Origin: Actinomycetota bacterium
Lineage (GTDB): Bacteria > Actinomycetota > Acidimicrobiia > Acidimicrobiales > Ilumatobacteraceae
Direction: 5' to 3'
Assembly: GCA_947454105.1 (NCBI GenBank)
Contig: CANGIP010000001.1
Coordinates: 186,001 to 250,000 of the forward strand
Length of the DNA: 64,000 nt
Positions 17,563 to 26,875 of this stretch are shown here, in pieces. Position 1 is the stretch's first letter. Every line of letters begins with the position of its first letter. The notes under the pieces were generated by a model. That model was not told the DNA's origin. It saw only the letters and a program-made list of their open reading frames with translations, and ran no database searches. The position numbers were made by a program, and so were the translations under genes.

Positions 17563-18357
17563 TCACGGGTTATAACGAACTGCCGAGCCGTCTCTCACAA
17601 ACCCAAAGAGCGAAATACCAGCGGCTTTGGCGGTTTGAACTGCTAGCGACGTCGGTGCGCTGACCGACACCAAGGCGCCGAATCCAGCCGCCCAGGCCTT
17701 CTGCACCATCTCAAAACTGGCACGACTCGAGACAAAAAGTCCAAGGTCATGTGCGGGCAATGAGTGATCGAGAAGCAATCGCCCAACGACCTTGTCAACC
17801 GCATTGTGCCGGCCGACATCTTCTCGGACCACGAGCACATTGCCGCCTACGTCAAAAGCAGCAGCAGCGTGCACAGCACCTGTTTGGTCAAAGAGTGTCT
17901 GACCCGGTCGTACCAATCCAGCGATTGACAAAACAAGGTCGTTTGATATTGCAGCGAGTCGTTCTGTTGGCAGGGGTGCCAAGCGCTCAACCAATCCAGC
18001 GATTGATTCAGTGCCACACACACCACAACTTGATGTGGTCGTTCCCAGACGAGGAGTTGGGACCGGTGCTCGATTACCAGTTTCGACGGTCACCACATTG
18101 AAGTTGCTCTCAACTGCCGAACCATCGGCGCAGTAGCGCACACCTTGCACGGGCGCTCCTGCCAATAAGCCTTCGTTAAAACAAAACCCAACCGCCAATT
18201 CGTAATCGTGCCCAGGAGTGCGCATCGTCGTTGCAACTAAATGACCATCAAGGCGAATCGACATCGGCTCTTCAACGACCAGATCGTCTGGCACGCGACG
18301 CGACGACTCAGAATCAATCTTGACAACCAATAATTTGTCGGTGCGCTTACGAGTCAT
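17563..18357 (-). CDS. fdhD: FdhD, sulfur carrier/sulfurtransferase for formate dehydrogenase
   Basis: The 264-residue protein passes sulfur from a cysteine desulfurase to the bis-MGD cofactor of formate dehydrogenase. The diagnostic CGVC motif is at Cys111-Cys114, inside TTTSSCGVCGTESI. Other landmarks are VEEPMSIRLDG near the start, TPGHDYELAVGFCFNEGLL, TGAVHAAAAFD, VVREDVGRHNAVDKVVG and FVSSRASFEMVQKAWAAG. ATG 18357 (MTRKRTDKL) is used because a longer start would run into the divergent gene at 18383, leaving only 25 nt between the two start codons. It implies a molybdenum or tungsten formate dehydrogenase elsewhere, an enzyme often containing selenocysteine, which fits with selA/selB in this window. 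Confidence 0.93.
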   Translation of the reverse strand: MTRKRTDKLLVVKIDSESSRRVPDDLVVEEPMSIRLDGHLVATTMRTPGHDYELAVGFCFNEGLLAGAPVQGVRYCADGSAVESNFNVVTVETGNRAPVPTPRLGTTTSSCGVCGTESIAGLVERLAPLPTERLAAISNDLVLSIAGLVRPGQTLFDQTGAVHAAAAFDVGGNVLVVREDVGRHNAVDKVVGRLLLDHSLPAHDLGLFVSSRASFEMVQKAWAAGFGALVSVSAPTSLAVQTAKAAGISLFGFVRDGSAVRYNP

Positions 18358-18382
18358 TGCCTGAAAGGCTACGGTCAAGCGT

Positions 18383-19534
18383 ATGAGCAACGACGGCATT
18401 GACCCAGACGAACTGTGGGCACAGACCACAGCTATTCCGGCGACTCCCCCGCCGTCGGCTCCACCTACCCGTCAACTCATCATCATCGGCGCAAGTGCCT
18501 TTGTCGTCATGCTGATCGTTGGCTTGATTTTGACCCTCTCGTTGGGTGGAGACGACACGAGCGCTGTTATCGCCACCACGTCGACGTCATCTTCAACGTC
18601 GGTGGCTTTGACAACAACATTGCCGACTCCAATTGTGACCACTTTGGCTCCCACCACATCTGAAGAAACAACAACGACTTCATCAACCACAACCACACTT
18701 GTTGGCCTCACGACCAATCAATCGATCACTGTTGCAAGCGGCCTCGGTATCAGCCATATTGCCGACGCCAAGACAACTCGCATTGACAGCAACTCGTGGG
18801 CGATTGCATTCCGACTAGCTGATGGTTCGTTCATCGCACAACATGTCACGCCCAACACTGGGCAACAGGGAGACACCGCCATCTATCGAGTTGGGGCAAC
18901 TACGACCGTCATCGTGAGTGCGCCCAACCCTGAAACAGATTGGGTTCGACTGCACGATGTGTACACCGAATCTGGTTCAACTTTTGTTCTCTATTCGTTG
19001 AATACCAACTTCATTTCAACCGAGGCAAAAGAAGAACTCTTCGCACTCGATCTCAACACCGGATTGACGACCTCGTTCAGCGTTGTCGGAGGAATGAATT
19101 CTGGTGTTTCTCGTTTGACCTACGGGAACAACATCATCGTTGGCGAGAAATTTGAAGAAGCAAATGCCGGACCATTCTTCTTGAATCTCGATGGCTATTT
19201 GACCAATCCTAATGATTTAGGCCTCGCTGACTCGTATGACAACTGCACAGTTTGCCCAACCAAATTTACAGTTGATCCAAGTGGACAACGCCTAGCCTGG
19301 ATCGAAGCCGATCTTCTTGTTGTTCTCGATCGAACGAACGCAAGTCGTATTGCCGAAATTCCTTTGCCTAAAGGTTTATATACAAGTATTAGCTCACTTG
19401 ATATTTTCGGTGATCTGATTTTGATTAACGTTTATGATTCAAACTCTGGTGCTATGGGCAAGCCCATCTTGATGTCGTTCGCCGGAACATCAACGATTCT
19501 TGATACCGCTGGTACTGCGACGTTTGATCAGTAG
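18383..19534 (+). CDS. Membrane-anchored extracellular protein with Thr-rich stalk, unknown function
   Basis: The 383-residue product has a short cytoplasmic N-terminus (MSNDGIDPDELW, then Pro-rich), one transmembrane helix (IIIGASAFVVMLIVGLILTL, residues about 33-54), a Ser/Thr-rich stalk of about 60 residues and an extracellular domain of about 265 residues. That domain is beta-rich (SWAIAFRLADGSFIAQHV, ELFALDLNTGLTTSFSVVGG, RLAWIEADLLVVLDRTNA) and could be a small beta-propeller, but I see no definite repeat signature. Two Cys (DNCTVCPT) may form a disulfide. It is divergent from fdhD and convergent with the ATP-grasp gene, stops abutting. Confidence 0.65.
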   Translation: MSNDGIDPDELWAQTTAIPATPPPSAPPTRQLIIIGASAFVVMLIVGLILTLSLGGDDTSAVIATTSTSSSTSVALTTTLPTPIVTTLAPTTSEETTTTSSTTTTLVGLTTNQSITVASGLGISHIADAKTTRIDSNSWAIAFRLADGSFIAQHVTPNTGQQGDTAIYRVGATTTVIVSAPNPETDWVRLHDVYTESGSTFVLYSLNTNFISTEAKEELFALDLNTGLTTSFSVVGGMNSGVSRLTYGNNIIVGEKFEEANAGPFFLNLDGYLTNPNDLGLADSYDNCTVCPTKFTVDPSGQRLAWIEADLLVVLDRTNASRIAEIPLPKGLYTSISSLDIFGDLILINVYDSNSGAMGKPILMSFAGTSTILDTAGTATFDQ

Positions 19535-20434
19535 TCACGAATGATTCATCAAGGCATGTGCTAATTCAGTTGCCGCATCGGGGTGCAACAACAAATACAA
19601 CGAGGGCTCGGTGAGTTCAATTTCAATGATCACGGGACCTTGCGCGGTGGGCAATAAATCGACTCGAGCGTAGAGCAATTTTCCAAAGCGCGACGACAGC
19701 CACTTCACAGCTCGCTCACCAATCAACAGCTGCTCGGCAGTGGGCTGGCGAACACCTATTTCTTCTTCGGCGTACAAACCACCGGACATGTTTTTTTCTT
19801 GTGCCAGTAATGCGCCTTTGGCAAATGCATGCGAGAACTTGCCGTCGATAAAAACCAAACCAGTTTCAGACTCCACATCGACATCAGCGAGGTATGGCTG
19901 CAACATCACTGATCGTTGTGCCGACAACAATTCACCGATGTGTTGTTGAGTGACATCGATGTTGCTATGGCGTTCGGTGTCGTTACTGCCGGCGCTAATT
20001 GTGGGTTTCACAACTACATCGCCCTTCGCAAGCAACTCACGCACATGTTCAAGCCAGTCCTCTTGACCAGGTTCGATAAAAACTGTCGGTACGACGGGTA
20101 AACCCGTCTCCGCCACTTCAGCCAAATAATGCTTGTCGGTGTTCCATGTGATGACATCAAGCGAATTACTGATGGTGCTCACTGAACTCACCGCACGAAC
20201 CCACTGCATAAATTCGTCATAGCGGCGGTGGTAATCCCAAGTGCTACGTATCACAACTTGTGCGTACGTCGACCAATCAATTGATGCATCGTCCCAGCAC
20301 ACTTCGTCAACTGCAATGCCAGTAGCCCGAACAGCATCAAGCAAGAGCGGCATGTCGTAGTCGATACCCAAGGCTTCGCGACAGGTCACTAATGCAACAG
20401 AACCCCGAGTTGCCTCGGGGTTCTGCGCAATCAC
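19535..20434 (-). CDS. ATP-grasp domain protein (RimK/DcsG-like ligase)
   Basis: The protein of about 299 residues resembles actinobacterial ATP-grasp ligases related to the cycloserine enzyme DcsG. Landmarks are ALVTCREALG, VDEVCWDDASIDWSTYAQV, VVIRSTWDYHRRYDEFMQWV, ITWNTDKHYLAEVAETGLPV, VVKPTISAGSNDTERH, MLQPYLADV, GETG-like SETGLVFIDGKFSHAFAKGA and the metal-binding VIIEIELTEPSLYLL. It would form an amide or related bond using ATP; the substrate is unknown. The start is uncertain: GTG 20434 is placed just after the groEL stop, GTG 20389 would give a protein beginning at TCREALG, and ATG 20488 overlaps groEL. A hairpin at 20400-20423 lies within the first codons of the longer forms. Confidence 0.75.
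   Translation of the reverse strand: MIAQNPEATRGSVALVTCREALGIDYDMPLLLDAVRATGIAVDEVCWDDASIDWSTYAQVVIRSTWDYHRRYDEFMQWVRAVSSVSTISNSLDVITWNTDKHYLAEVAETGLPVVPTVFIEPGQEDWLEHVRELLAKGDVVVKPTISAGSNDTERHSNIDVTQQHIGELLSAQRSVMLQPYLADVDVESETGLVFIDGKFSHAFAKGALLAQEKNMSGGLYAEEEIGVRQPTAEQLLIGERAVKWLSSRFGKLLYARVDLLPTAQGPVIIEIELTEPSLYLLLHPDAATELAHALMNHS
20400..20423 (-). terminator. Hairpin after groEL, possible terminator or attenuator
   Basis: GAACCCCGAG (20400-20409) pairs with CTCGGGGTTC (20414-20423) around a TTGC loop, 33 nt after the groEL stop. The following bases on the minus strand (TGTTGCATTAG) have a poor U-tract, so read-through into the ATP-grasp gene is likely. Confidence 0.55.
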
Positions 20435-20456
20435 TTCATTTAACGAACTGGACAGA

Positions 20457-22088
<1,632 letters not shown>

Positions 22089-22104
22089 TCACTTTCGTTG
22101 GGAT

Positions 22105-22122
22105 GTCGATCGAACGATCGAC
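22105..22122. repeat. Short inverted repeat in the groEL leader
   Basis: GTCGATCG (22105-22112) and CGATCGAC (22115-22122) form a perfect 8-bp inverted repeat 23 nt upstream of the groEL ATG. In RNA it would be a GAAC-loop hairpin close to the ribosome binding site. It may tune translation; no evidence beyond position. Confidence 0.4.
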
Positions 22123-22182
22123 GGACTAACTGATGGAGTAATAAACGCCACCCACGGGAGCAAACTCGGCCGTGAACAGCAG

Positions 22183-22209
22183 TTAGCACTCTAGAGGCAG
22201 GAGTGCTAA
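22183..22209 (-). promoter_or_regulatory. CIRCE element (HrcA operator) of groEL
   Basis: TTAGCACTC (22183-22191), nine bases, GAGTGCTAA (22201-22209) is a perfect match to the CIRCE consensus, the binding site of the heat-shock repressor HrcA. It lies 101 nt upstream of the groEL start. Confidence 0.96.
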
Positions 22210-22210
22210 A

Positions 22211-22262
22211 GCGACAACTAGTCGGGCTGGTATTCGCGCCCGGTTTGGCTAGTTGTTGTCGC
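22211..22262. repeat. Imperfect long inverted repeat between groEL promoter and the flavoprotein gene
   Basis: GCGACAACTAG (22211-22221) and CTAGTTGTTGTCGC (22249-22262) are inverted copies differing by a 3-base ACA insertion; an inner CGGGC/GCCCG pair lies between (22223-22227 and 22238-22242). It could fold in RNA of either direction, or be an operator for one of the two divergent genes. Confidence 0.45.
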
Positions 22263-22303
22263 CAAATCAGACAATTCTGATGCCTACCGCCTACCCTTGA
22301 CTC

Positions 22304-23776
22304 ATGACCACGAACTTGGACGTCATCGTCGTTGGCGGCGGAATTTCGGGCTTATCCACAGCCCTCAAGCTCAGCCGGGCTGGCCACCGCATCACTGTTC
22401 TTGAGCGCGACGACACCCCGATGCCCGAAAGTGCCGACGCAGCCTTCGAGTGGGACCGTCGAGGCGCTCCTCAGGTTCGTCACAGCCACGCATTCTTGGC
22501 CCGCCTGGTGTCGTTGTTGAAGGCCAACGAACCTGACGTTCTCGACAAGTTGTTTGAAGCCGGCGCCACCGAAATCAAGTTTGGTGAAGATCTTCCCGCC
22601 ACGATGGAAGGGTTCGTCTCTGAGCCCGAAGATGCCGAACTCAACATGCTCACATGTCGTCGCACAACGTTCGAGTGGGTATTGCGTCGTGTCGTGCTTG
22701 ACGATGGACGTGTTTCATTCAAGACCGGAGTTGGAGTTAAAGGACTAGTACATGAGACCGATGCGACGTCTGGTCTTGAACGAATCACCGGCGTCACTCT
22801 TGAAGATGATTCGCAACTCACTGCCGACTTAGTTGTTGTTGCCGGTGGACGTCGCTCGTCGTTGCCCGATTGGCTGAATGACATCGGTGTCGGACCGGTA
22901 CAGGAAGAAGTTGAAGACACGGGCATCATCTACACCTCGCGTTTTTATCGACTGAATCCTGGTCAGGTCTATCCCCCACGCAACGGACCCATCGGTGGCG
23001 ATCTTGGTTATGTCAAGTACGGCGTTTTCGTGGGTGACAACAACACGTTCTCGATCACATTGGCCGCACCATCTGATGATGCCGAACTCCGCACCAAACT
23101 TTCTGATCCTGCAACCTTTGATGAAGCGGCACGCAAGTTAATTGCCACTGCGCCCTACCTCGATGGTCGCGCCACGCCTTTAGTTGATGAAGTTTTTGTG
23201 ATGGCCGGATTGTTGAATCGTCAGCGCCATTACGTCGTTGATGGAAAACCGCTAGTGCTCGGCATGTTGCCGGTTGGTGACGCGGTGTTGTGTACGAATC
23301 CGTTGTACGGACGCGGTTGTTCAATTGGTTATTGGGGTGCGCACCTCATGGCTCAGGCGATTAGTGATCATGCCGACGATCTGATGACACTCGCAACCGA
23401 ATACGACGCGGCACTACAACGCGAAATTGTTCCGTGGTACTTGTCCGGCGTTCAACAAGATGCCGAAGCTCGTCGCGTGTCATCTGCATTGTTAAAGGGC
23501 GACGACCCCGATGTTGACACTGCCGATCCAAAAACGTTTATGCGTTCGGTTCTGCGTGAAGGTTTGTTACCAGCGTTGCGCTACGACCCCGTGGTGTTGC
23601 GCGCGTTTATGCGCAATCTCAACTTGCTCACCGCACCTGATGCAATGATGAATAATCCGGAAGTCATGAATCGCGTGTTTGCCATCTGGCAAGATCGTGA
23701 AAACCGACCCGCTGAAATTCCGCTTGGACCAAAGCGTCGACGCGACTTCTTGGAACTTCTTACTTCTGCAGCCTGA
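22304..23776 (+). CDS. FAD-dependent oxidoreductase (geranylgeranyl reductase/monooxygenase-like)
   Basis: The 490-residue flavoprotein has the Rossmann dinucleotide motif DVIVVGGGISGLSTALKLSR with ERDD at the end of the second strand (FAD ribose contact), and the GD motif in LVLGMLPVGDAVLCTNPLYG followed by RGCSIGYWGAHLMAQ. These are hallmarks of the class A flavin monooxygenase/geranylgeranyl reductase superfamily. RRTTFEWVLRRVV in the middle matches the usual substrate-domain entry. The insertion around RGAPQVRHSHAFLAR is seen in a subfamily of actinobacterial and proteobacterial oxidoreductases. The substrate is unknown. It is monocistronic, divergent from groEL and convergent with cysO. 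Confidence 0.82.
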   Translation: MTTNLDVIVVGGGISGLSTALKLSRAGHRITVLERDDTPMPESADAAFEWDRRGAPQVRHSHAFLARLVSLLKANEPDVLDKLFEAGATEIKFGEDLPATMEGFVSEPEDAELNMLTCRRTTFEWVLRRVVLDDGRVSFKTGVGVKGLVHETDATSGLERITGVTLEDDSQLTADLVVVAGGRRSSLPDWLNDIGVGPVQEEVEDTGIIYTSRFYRLNPGQVYPPRNGPIGGDLGYVKYGVFVGDNNTFSITLAAPSDDAELRTKLSDPATFDEAARKLIATAPYLDGRATPLVDEVFVMAGLLNRQRHYVVDGKPLVLGMLPVGDAVLCTNPLYGRGCSIGYWGAHLMAQAISDHADDLMTLATEYDAALQREIVPWYLSGVQQDAEARRVSSALLKGDDPDVDTADPKTFMRSVLREGLLPALRYDPVVLRAFMRNLNLLTAPDAMMNNPEVMNRVFAIWQDRENRPAEIPLGPKRRRDFLELLTSAA

Positions 23777-23786
23777 CTTGCTTGAA

Positions 23787-24062
23787 TCAGCCGCCGGCAA
23801 CAGCAGGAATGATGCTCACGGTTTCGCCCGCAGGCACCGGAGTCTCAAGACCCTGCAAGTAACGCACATCATCGTCAGCAACAAACAAGTTCACGAAGCG
23901 ACGCAAACCACCATTGTCATCAAACAAACGATCTTTGAATCCGGGATGGACGGCCTCAAGGTTGGCCAACACTTCGCCAAGGGTTGCGCCTTCAACAGAC
24001 ACGGTGGAATTTCCACCTGAAAGTGGACGAAGGGTTGTCGGAATACGAACGGTCACGGACAT
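23787..24062 (-). CDS. cysO: Small sulfur carrier protein, CysO-like (MoaD/ThiS family)
   Basis: The 91-residue ubiquitin-fold protein ends in AVAGG, the diglycine that becomes a C-terminal thiocarboxylate. It follows mycobacterial CysO almost along its length: VTVRIPTTLRPLSGG at the start, LGEVLANLEAVHPGFKDRLF, LRRFVNLFVADDDVRYLQGL and GETVSIIPAVAGG. CysO donates sulfur to O-phosphoserine-derived aminoacrylate on CysM, and the peptidase Mec then releases cysteine. Neither cysM nor mec is adjacent, so assignment to cysteine rather than molybdopterin synthesis rests on similarity alone. Divergent from the glycerate kinase by 52 nt. Confidence 0.83.
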   Translation of the reverse strand: MSVTVRIPTTLRPLSGGNSTVSVEGATLGEVLANLEAVHPGFKDRLFDDNGGLRRFVNLFVADDDVRYLQGLETPVPAGETVSIIPAVAGG

Positions 24063-24114
24063 ACCAAAACCCTACCTACTCGGTCAGGAATATCCCAACT
24101 AAAATTCCTGCAAG

Positions 24115-25155
24115 TTGGCGACCAAGCGCAAGACTGACAACGTGCGAGTTTTGGCGGCAGTCGACAAATTCAAGGGAACTGCGAGTGCTGCCGACGTTGC
24201 CAAAGCAATTGGTCACGCCTGTTGGGAGCTCGGCCACGATTGCGACGAGCTCGCACTAGCCGACGGCGGCGAAGGCACCCTCGATATTTTGGGCGGAGCT
24301 AATCGAGAATCGGTCGTCACCGGTCCCCTTGGCGACCTCGTCAAAACTCAATGGCGCTTTCACAATGGCACTGCCGTGATTGAAATGGCTCGTGCATCTG
24401 GTCTCTCACTTGTGGGAGGACCCACAAAAAATGATGCAGTGTCGGCATCGACAACCGGAACTGGCGAGCTGATTGACAAGGCTCTCGATCTTGGCGCCGA
24501 ACGCATCATTGTGTGTCTGGGTGGTTCAGCAACGACCGATGGCGGACTTGGTGCAGTGCGCGCAATTCATGCACCAGCTCGGCTGAAGGCAGTTGAGTTT
24601 TTAGTTGCCTGTGATGTCACAACACGTTTTGTTGATGCAGCAAAAGTTTTCGGTCCGCAAAAAGGTGCAACGCCAAGTCAAGTGCGATTGCTCACCGGAA
24701 GACTTGAACGTTTAGTGCAGATGTATCGCGAAAATTGCGGTGTCGATGTTTCACAAATCGAAGGTGGCGGTGCTGCCGGAGGTTTAGCCGGCGGACTCGT
24801 TGCGCTTGGTGGCAAGTTAATTCCGGGCTTTGATATGGTTGCCGATGAATTGAATCTCACCGACCGCATCAAGAATGCCGATTTTGTGATTACTGGTGAA
24901 GGACAACTTGATCACACGAGTTACGAAGGAAAAGTTGTTGGTGGCGTCATTGACAACTGCCAGCATTTCAATACGCCAGTCGCGGCAATCGTGGGTTCGT
25001 ACGAGTTTGACACAGAACTTGACAATGAATTCATACGACCAAAACCGTTGATTTCATTAACAGAAATGTACGGTCACGAAAAAGCGATGAATGAACCGCT
25101 GTGGTGCATTGAGCACGCCGCGCTTGAATTACTACGGCAAATTTCGCCGCAATGA
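24115..25155 (+). CDS. Glycerate 2-kinase (GarK/GlxK family)
   Basis: The protein of up to 346 residues phosphorylates D-glycerate using ATP. Family signatures are VLAAVDKFKGTASAADVAKA near the start, LALADGGEGTLDIL, VIEMARASGLSL, GTGELIDKALDLGAERIIV, CLGGSATTDGGLGAV, FVGPQKGAT-like FGPQKGATPSQV, GGGAAGGLAGGLVALGGKL, PGFDMV and FVITGEGQLDHTSYEGKVVGG. The length is close to the usual 370-380 residues. The start is uncertain: TTG 24115 gives ten residues before the conserved core, while GTG 24142 would begin at VRVLAAVDKFKG. The role is in photorespiration-like, glyoxylate or serine metabolism. It is convergent with the LytR C-terminal-domain gene, stops 1 nt apart. Confidence 0.9.
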   Translation: MATKRKTDNVRVLAAVDKFKGTASAADVAKAIGHACWELGHDCDELALADGGEGTLDILGGANRESVVTGPLGDLVKTQWRFHNGTAVIEMARASGLSLVGGPTKNDAVSASTTGTGELIDKALDLGAERIIVCLGGSATTDGGLGAVRAIHAPARLKAVEFLVACDVTTRFVDAAKVFGPQKGATPSQVRLLTGRLERLVQMYRENCGVDVSQIEGGGAAGGLAGGLVALGGKLIPGFDMVADELNLTDRIKNADFVITGEGQLDHTSYEGKVVGGVIDNCQHFNTPVAAIVGSYEFDTELDNEFIRPKPLISLTEMYGHEKAMNEPLWCIEHAALELLRQISPQ

Positions 25156-25156
25156 A

Positions 25157-25762
25157 TCAGGCAGGTGCAACTGTTGTTGTCGTGGTGTCAACTGGGGCTG
25201 CAGGCAATGCGCCTGGCAACAACTTGCCAGCGAGGTCGGTGCCCAACATGATCAAGACTTGTGCTTCACCAAGTGAGCCGCCTTCAACAGGTGCTGGTGT
25301 CGCAACCGGCTGAATTTGTACTCCACCTAAAATTTCGGCAACTGCAGTTGCTCCAGTTTCGTAACCAGGCACGTAGAACACCACGGTGACACTTTGCTTG
25401 CCATACGTGACATCAGCGTTAATGGGTTGGGTCACAATGAACTGCTCTGACTGCAAAGCCGTCGACATCTGTCCAGCCGAACCAGTAATACCAGAAGCGT
25501 TGGCAACCATGACCTTGAAACCACTGCGCGGCAGCGTTGTTGTTTCAGCAGGAGCCACTGAAGATTCACCAGTTGGATCCACAACGGGAGCCTCGGTCAC
25601 GACAGGTGCAGAACTGTTGTTGTGATCACGATTCACATCGCGCAAAATGAGAAACCCAAGTAACACGGCAATCGCTGCGACAACCACACTCAGGGTCGTT
25701 GAAACGCTGACACCGTTAGAACCGCTACGGCCTGTCGATTCGTTGGCATCTTCTGTGTTCAT
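25157..25762 (-). CDS. Membrane-anchored LytR C-terminal domain protein
   Basis: The 201-residue product has a short cytoplasmic N-terminus, one transmembrane helix (TTLSVVVAAIAVLLGFLILR, residues about 23-42), a Pro/Thr linker and a domain with FKVMVANASGITGSAGQMST followed by VVFYVPGYETGATAVAEIL, which is the LytR_C fold found at the C-terminus of LytR-CpsA-Psr wall ligases. A catalytic LCP domain is absent. It overlaps by 4 nt with the upstream DUF3263 gene, a pairing often seen in actinobacteria. It ends in a Thr-rich tail (VDTTTTTVAPA). Role in the cell envelope is probable, mechanism unknown. Confidence 0.8.
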   Translation of the reverse strand: MNTEDANESTGRSGSNGVSVSTTLSVVVAAIAVLLGFLILRDVNRDHNNSSAPVVTEAPVVDPTGESSVAPAETTTLPRSGFKVMVANASGITGSAGQMSTALQSEQFIVTQPINADVTYGKQSVTVVFYVPGYETGATAVAEILGGVQIQPVATPAPVEGGSLGEAQVLIMLGTDLAGKLLPGALPAAPVDTTTTTVAPA

Positions 25763-26019
25763 GCTTGTAACCCTCCGGACTCAGAAGCGCCATCAAGACG
25801 CATACGACGACGTCGTTCACGCGCCCGTTGTAGACGGCGAACAACAAGAGGATCGTACGCCAATGCTTCGGCGGTATCCAGCAGTCTGTTCAATTCGTTG
25901 TAGTAATCGTCGGCAGAACAGCTGAAGCGTTCACGCAACATCGAGTCCTTGACGCCATCTTCGGTCCACCAGCCCCGTTCAAAATCAAGGATTGCTTGTT
26001 CACGTTCGCTTAAGGACAT
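25759..26019 (-). CDS. DUF3263 family protein
   Basis: The 86-residue protein shows the DUF3263 pattern: LSEREQAILDFERGWWTEDG, a helix-turn-helix-like REERFS-type region (LRERFSCSADDYYNELNRLL), EALAYDPLVVRRLQRARERR and a basic end. It is thought to be a small DNA-binding-like protein restricted to actinobacteria; its function is not established. It starts at ATG 26019 and overlaps the following LytR_C gene by 4 nt, so the two are translationally coupled. Its presence supports the actinobacterial assignment. Confidence 0.85.
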   Translation of the reverse strand: MSLSEREQAILDFERGWWTEDGVKDSMLRERFSCSADDYYNELNRLLDTAEALAYDPLVVRRLQRARERRRRMRLDGASESGGLQA

Positions 26020-26125
26020 GCCCTAAGCCTGCCCGTTGGAGGTGCCCCAATACAAGCACCGACGGAAACCATTTCCCGCCGACAAGGGTGCTATAAGTGC
26101 CGCCAGCGACTACTCTCCACTCTGC

Positions 26126-26758
26126 ATGAGCAGGGAAAATGCCACCAAACCCTTTGTCATTGGCGTCGCCGGAGGTACGTGTTCGGGCAAGACGACCGTC
26201 GCCGAGCGATTGGTTGATGTCATTGGCTCAGACAATTTGGCACTGATTCGTCAAGATGCCTACTACATCGACCGCACTCACGAGGCTTTTGAGGTCCGAG
26301 CGGCAGCCAATTACGACCATCCGGACGCTTTTGAGTGGCCCCTCATGATCAAACAACTGACCGATCTCATTGCCGGCCAAACCATCGAAGTCCCCATTTA
26401 CGACTATCCAGATCACAATCGTTCCAAAGAAGTTGAAATCATTCATCCGACCAAGATCGTGGTCTTTGAAGGCATCTTGGCCTTGATCGATCCTGCGTTG
26501 CGCGAGTTGTTCGACCTGAAAATATTCGTTGATACCCCAGCCGATATCCGTCTGACGCGACGACTTCAACGTGATATCACCGATCGCGGACGTACCCACG
26601 ACAGCGTGATTGCCCAGTATTTAGCCACCGTTCGACCAAGTCACGAATTTTTCATTGAACCGAGCAAGCGCTTCGCCGATTTGATTTTCCCTGAGGGGGG
26701 CCAAAATGACGCCGCATTCAATGTGCTCGTCGCACGGATTCGTGAAGTTTTACGCTGA
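26126..26758 (+). CDS. udk: Uridine kinase
   Basis: The 210-residue P-loop enzyme phosphorylates uridine and cytidine in pyrimidine salvage. The Walker A motif is VIGVAGGTCSGKTTVAERL near residue 14; DAYYIDRTH, NYDHPDAFEW (substrate site), PIYDYPDHNRS, VVFEGILAL (Walker B-like) and DIRLTRRLQRDITDRGR (lid) follow. ATG 26126 (MSRENATKP) is preferred; an extended frame to 26036 adds 30 residues with no family match. Length matches the usual 205-215 residues. tRNA-Thr lies just downstream on the other strand. Confidence 0.93.
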   Translation: MSRENATKPFVIGVAGGTCSGKTTVAERLVDVIGSDNLALIRQDAYYIDRTHEAFEVRAAANYDHPDAFEWPLMIKQLTDLIAGQTIEVPIYDYPDHNRSKEVEIIHPTKIVVFEGILALIDPALRELFDLKIFVDTPADIRLTRRLQRDITDRGRTHDSVIAQYLATVRPSHEFFIEPSKRFADLIFPEGGQNDAAFNVLVARIREVLR

Positions 26759-26778
26759 TCGAAAACCAGCATGAAGAG

Positions 26779-26850
26779 AGCCGGGTGTGGGGATTGAACC
26801 CACGACCTACCACTTACAAGGCGGTTGCTCTACCACTGAGCTAACCCGGC
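26779..26850 (-). tRNA. tRNA-Thr (anticodon UGU)
   Basis: The minus strand folds as a complete cloverleaf: acceptor GCCGGGT/ACCCGGC, D-arm GCTC..GAGC, anticodon stem ACCGC/GTGGT with loop CTTGTAA (anticodon TGT), T-arm GTGGG-TTCAATC-CCCAC and discriminator T. The CCA end is not encoded. It reads ACA codons. Confidence 0.95.
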
Positions 26851-26875
26851 GTGTCGCTGACGCAACGCCTGCAGG

